Positions 63,991 to 64,000 of a stretch of 64,000 nt of DNA are shown one piece after another. Source of the stretch: Burkholderia lata (GTDB taxonomy: Bacteria > Pseudomonadota > Gammaproteobacteria > Burkholderiales > Burkholderiaceae); the NCBI RefSeq assembly GCF_000012945.1, contig NC_007511.1:1-64000 (forward strand), read 5' to 3'. Below the pieces are notes generated by a model. That model had not been told where the DNA came from and searched no databases. It was given only the letters and a program-made list of their open reading frames with translations. The stretch's first letter is position 1; each line of letters starts with the position of its first letter. Made by a program: the position numbers and the translations under genes.

Positions 63991-64000
63991 CGTAGCCGTC

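Overview
The window is GC-rich (well over 60%) and looks like the origin region of a secondary chromosome of a Burkholderia, most likely chromosome 2 of a Burkholderia cepacia complex species. The basis is plasmid-type replication and partition genes (a Rep_3-family initiator, a KfrA-like protein, a short ParA and a ParB), a cluster of GTTTATGCGCATAAAC palindromes of the kind used as parS by secondary Burkholderia replicons, and metabolic islands typical of that group. No rRNA or tRNA gene, intact insertion sequence or CRISPR array was seen.

Replication and partition (1-8.5 kb). A tyrosine-recombinase-like protein lacking most catalytic residues and kfrA converge on two inverted iterons. Between kfrA and repA lies a 1.8-kb origin: an A+T-rich patch, five iterons on an exact 22-bp period, about fifteen more dispersed direct copies of AGGTGAGNNTTTTCGGGA, a DnaA-box-like 9-mer in the loop of a perfect inverted repeat, and a probable repA operator made of inverted iteron halves. 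RepA reads rightward. parB and parA read leftward towards it, with parA starting at TTG behind a strong ribosome-binding site. Five parS-like palindromes and a 17-bp minisatellite fill the region behind parA.

Signalling and hopanoids (8.5-33 kb). An ArsC-like protein, an ECF sigma factor with a zinc-finger anti-sigma, a flavin reductase and a hybrid histidine kinase precede a compact CheY / CheC / PAS-GGDEF operon. Next is a hopanoid locus: hpnD-hpnE-shc-hpnG, then the lipid-transport genes hpnN-mlaA and an MlaC/HpnM-like gene. A TetR/DHA2-exporter pair follows, with a promoter overlapped by both a TetR-type palindrome and a Fur-box-like palindrome. A Cache histidine kinase with its NarL-type regulator and a membrane diguanylate cyclase close this part.

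Catabolism (33-64 kb). The glycolate operon glcD-glcE-glcF-glcG-glcB is divergent from a GntR regulator, with two TGGTCATACCA operators between them. After a small stress/accessory group (ferritin-like protein, orphan lipoprotein, GntR, OsmC, GST) comes a LysR regulator divergent from a seven-gene operon for uptake and non-phosphorylative oxidation of L-arabinose. It holds dehydratase, aldolase-family dehydratase, dehydrogenase, AraFGH transporter and lactonase, but not the last dehydrogenase. The window ends with a ferulate locus: MarR regulator; hydratase-lyase, vanillin dehydrogenase and feruloyl-CoA synthetase; then transporter, porin and secreted tannase/feruloyl esterase. Both ferulate transcription units carry the same ATCAGGNNNCCTGAT operator, so they probably form one regulon running from extracellular ester to vanillate.
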